Positions 62,565-64,000 of a stretch of 64,000 nucleotides of DNA are shown here, in pieces. The DNA is taken from assembly GCF_022549675.1 (NCBI RefSeq), contig NZ_JAKZGR010000007.1, positions 186,001-250,000 of the forward strand. The letters are read 5' to 3'. Numbering within the stretch: the stretch's first letter is position 1; each line of letters begins with the position of its first letter. This DNA comes from Belliella kenyensis. Lineage in GTDB: Bacteria > Bacteroidota > Bacteroidia > Cytophagales > Cyclobacteriaceae. The translations under genes were made by a program, and so were the position numbers. The notes below the pieces were generated by a model. The model had not been told where the DNA came from and made no database searches. It saw only the letters and a list, made by a program, of their open reading frames with translations.

Positions 62565-63961
62565 CCTTAAATATACTTGAAATAGCCTATTTGATTGCGT
62601 CTTTGACATTCGTGATCGGGCTGAAAATGCTCAGTCATCCTGAAAGTGCGCGCAAAGGAAACCTCATCGCAGCATTAGGGATGCTTATCGCAGTGATAGC
62701 CACTATCACCATCTATCAACCTTTTGATGAATCAAAAGTCTTAAACTATGGGCTTATAGCATTAGGGCTCGTCTTAGGCACTATCATCGGTACCATGATG
62801 GCAAAAAAGGTAAAAATGACCGCTATGCCTCAGATGGTTTCATTCTTTAATGGTATGGGTGGGGCATGTGCTGCTCTGATAGCGGTGATTGAATACCAAA
62901 ACCATAATACTTCCGCAATCAGTGGCTTTGACGGTGAGTTCTTGGTTATGCTATTGGGATTGATAATCGGTTCAGTTTCCTTTTCTGGTTCATTGATCGC
63001 CTATGGTAAGTTGGAAGGAAAAATCAAGGACTTTGTCTTGCCAATGAATCAAGTAGTCAACATGCTCATGTTGGCAACTATCTTAGGTTTGACAATTTAT
63101 CAAATGCTTGGCAATGAAAGTACGCCATTGTTTTATGGCCTTTTGGCTATTTCATTGATTTATGGAGTACTTTTTGTGATGCCCATCGGTGGTGCAGATA
63201 TGCCAGTAGTGATTTCATTATTGAACTCATTTACTGGAGTAGCAGCAGCCTTTGGAGGATTTTTGTATAGCAACAAAGCCATGCTCACTGGAGGTATTCT
63301 GGTCGGATCTGCGGGTACGATTTTGACTATCTTGATGTGTAAAGCAATGAATAGGTCGTTGACCAATGTTTTGCTTGGGGCATTTGGAGGAAGTACAGCA
63401 GGTGGACCAAAAGGCGAAGCTGGAGATCAGACTGTACGAGAAATCAGCATCACAGACACTGCCGTGCTTTTGTCCTATTCTCAGCAGGTAGTCATCGTCC
63501 CAGGATATGGACTCGCTGTAGCACAAGCACAGCATATCTGCCATGAGCTCGAAAAATTACTAGAGGAAAAAGGCGTCACTGTAAACTATGCAATACACCC
63601 AGTAGCAGGCAGAATGCCAGGTCATATGAATGTATTGCTAGCAGAAGCTGATGTGCCTTACGAAAGACTTCAAGAGATGGAAGAAATCAATCCAAAACTT
63701 GCAAGCACTGATGTGGTGGTTGTGATCGGTGCAAATGACGTAGTAAATCCAGCAGCTAAAAACGATAGCTCCTCCCCTATTTATGGCATGCCAATCTTAG
63801 AAGTAGATCAAGCTAAGAATGTCATCATCTTGAAGCGAGGGATGAGTTCAGGATATGCAGGAATAGAAAATGAACTTTTTTTCTACCCTAAGACAAGAAT
63901 GCTTTTTGGAGATGCAAAAGATTCTTTACAAAAACTAACTTCTGAAGTCAAAGAGGTATAA
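62561..63961 (+). CDS. pntB: NAD(P) transhydrogenase beta subunit
   Basis: A 466-residue subunit: about nine membrane helices in the first 270 residues, then the NADP-binding domain III with VIVPGYGLAVAQAQH, IHPVAGRMPGHMNVLLAEA, VVVIGANDVVNPAAKND and ILKRGMSSGYAGIENELFF. It forms the proton channel with the alpha membrane part and supplies NADPH. Length and motifs are normal. Confidence 0.95.
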   Translation: MTLNILEIAYLIASLTFVIGLKMLSHPESARKGNLIAALGMLIAVIATITIYQPFDESKVLNYGLIALGLVLGTIIGTMMAKKVKMTAMPQMVSFFNGMGGACAALIAVIEYQNHNTSAISGFDGEFLVMLLGLIIGSVSFSGSLIAYGKLEGKIKDFVLPMNQVVNMLMLATILGLTIYQMLGNESTPLFYGLLAISLIYGVLFVMPIGGADMPVVISLLNSFTGVAAAFGGFLYSNKAMLTGGILVGSAGTILTILMCKAMNRSLTNVLLGAFGGSTAGGPKGEAGDQTVREISITDTAVLLSYSQQVVIVPGYGLAVAQAQHICHELEKLLEEKGVTVNYAIHPVAGRMPGHMNVLLAEADVPYERLQEMEEINPKLASTDVVVVIGANDVVNPAAKNDSSSPIYGMPILEVDQAKNVIILKRGMSSGYAGIENELFFYPKTRMLFGDAKDSLQKLTSEVKEV

Positions 63962-63983
63962 GCAGATCTAGAAAAAAACAAAT

Positions 63984-64000
63984 ATGGATATACGGAACTC
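63984..64000 (+). CDS. Possible start of the next gene (partial)
   Basis: ATGGATATACGGAACTC, 22 nt after pntB, could open a further frame (MDIRN), but only 17 nt are in the window, too few to judge. Confidence 0.2.

Overview
The window looks like the chromosome of a Bacteroidetes bacterium, most likely order Cytophagales (Cyclobacteriaceae-like; this placement is inferred from gene order and style, not from a search). Signs are promoter -7 elements of the TAnnTTTG type, mostly weak ribosome binding sites, the order pdxA / YceD-like / rpmF / fabH / efp / accB / accC, a three-gene transhydrogenase, and intergenic arrays of short repeated words. I saw no rRNA, tRNA or CRISPR array.

Layout. 1-6.4 kb (mostly minus strand): ETF subunits, a small TPR protein, a zinc-type oxidoreductase, pgi, mgtE and rsmA. 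6.6-22.5 kb (plus strand, housekeeping): pdxA, YceD-like protein, rpmF, fabH, efp, accB, accC, a truncated hemoglobin coupled to a PlsC-type acyltransferase, gatC, a 936-residue membrane/TPR protein, a LolD/MacB-type ATPase, a cobalamin adenosyltransferase, ilvE, prfB with its programmed +1 frameshift, and an MFS transporter. 22.5-24.1 kb: a word-repeat array, then an AT-rich ketopantoate reductase-like gene followed by a long hairpin, which looks like a mobile gene cassette. 24.1-37.7 kb (minus strand): a surface polysaccharide cluster with a membrane protein, two GT4 and five GT2 glycosyltransferases, an asparagine-synthase-like protein, an FkbM methyltransferase and a Wzt-type export ATPase. 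Much of it is strikingly AT-rich, and no Wzm permease is present. 37.8-43.8 kb: a repeat-dominated accessory zone. Two AAA ATPases, each ending in a nuclease-like domain, are embedded in word-repeat arrays; one has left an internally deleted tandem copy. 43.8-49.3 kb: small secreted proteins, a hydrolase, VapBC and MazEF modules with visible palindromic operators, a LysR regulator and a GxxExxY protein. 49.7-55.6 kb: histidine degradation genes hutH, hutI and hutU, interrupted by an MNT gene with a truncated HEPN partner. 56.1-60.9 kb: a five-gene cluster of an alpha/beta hydrolase, two ATP-grasp ligases, a GCS2-type carboxylate-amine ligase and a class I glutamine amidotransferase. 61.1-64 kb: pntAA, pntAB, pntB and the first bases of a possible next gene.

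The strongest candidates for something undescribed are the ATP-grasp/GCS2/amidotransferase cluster (an uncharacterised peptide-like metabolite pathway) and the repeat-embedded ATPase units at 38.4-43.5 kb (a possible new kind of duplicating genetic unit). The cassette-like unit at 22.9-24.0 kb and the nested hairpin island at 26.36-26.67 kb are also of interest. Functions are assigned from recognisable motifs and family knowledge; nothing was checked by database search.
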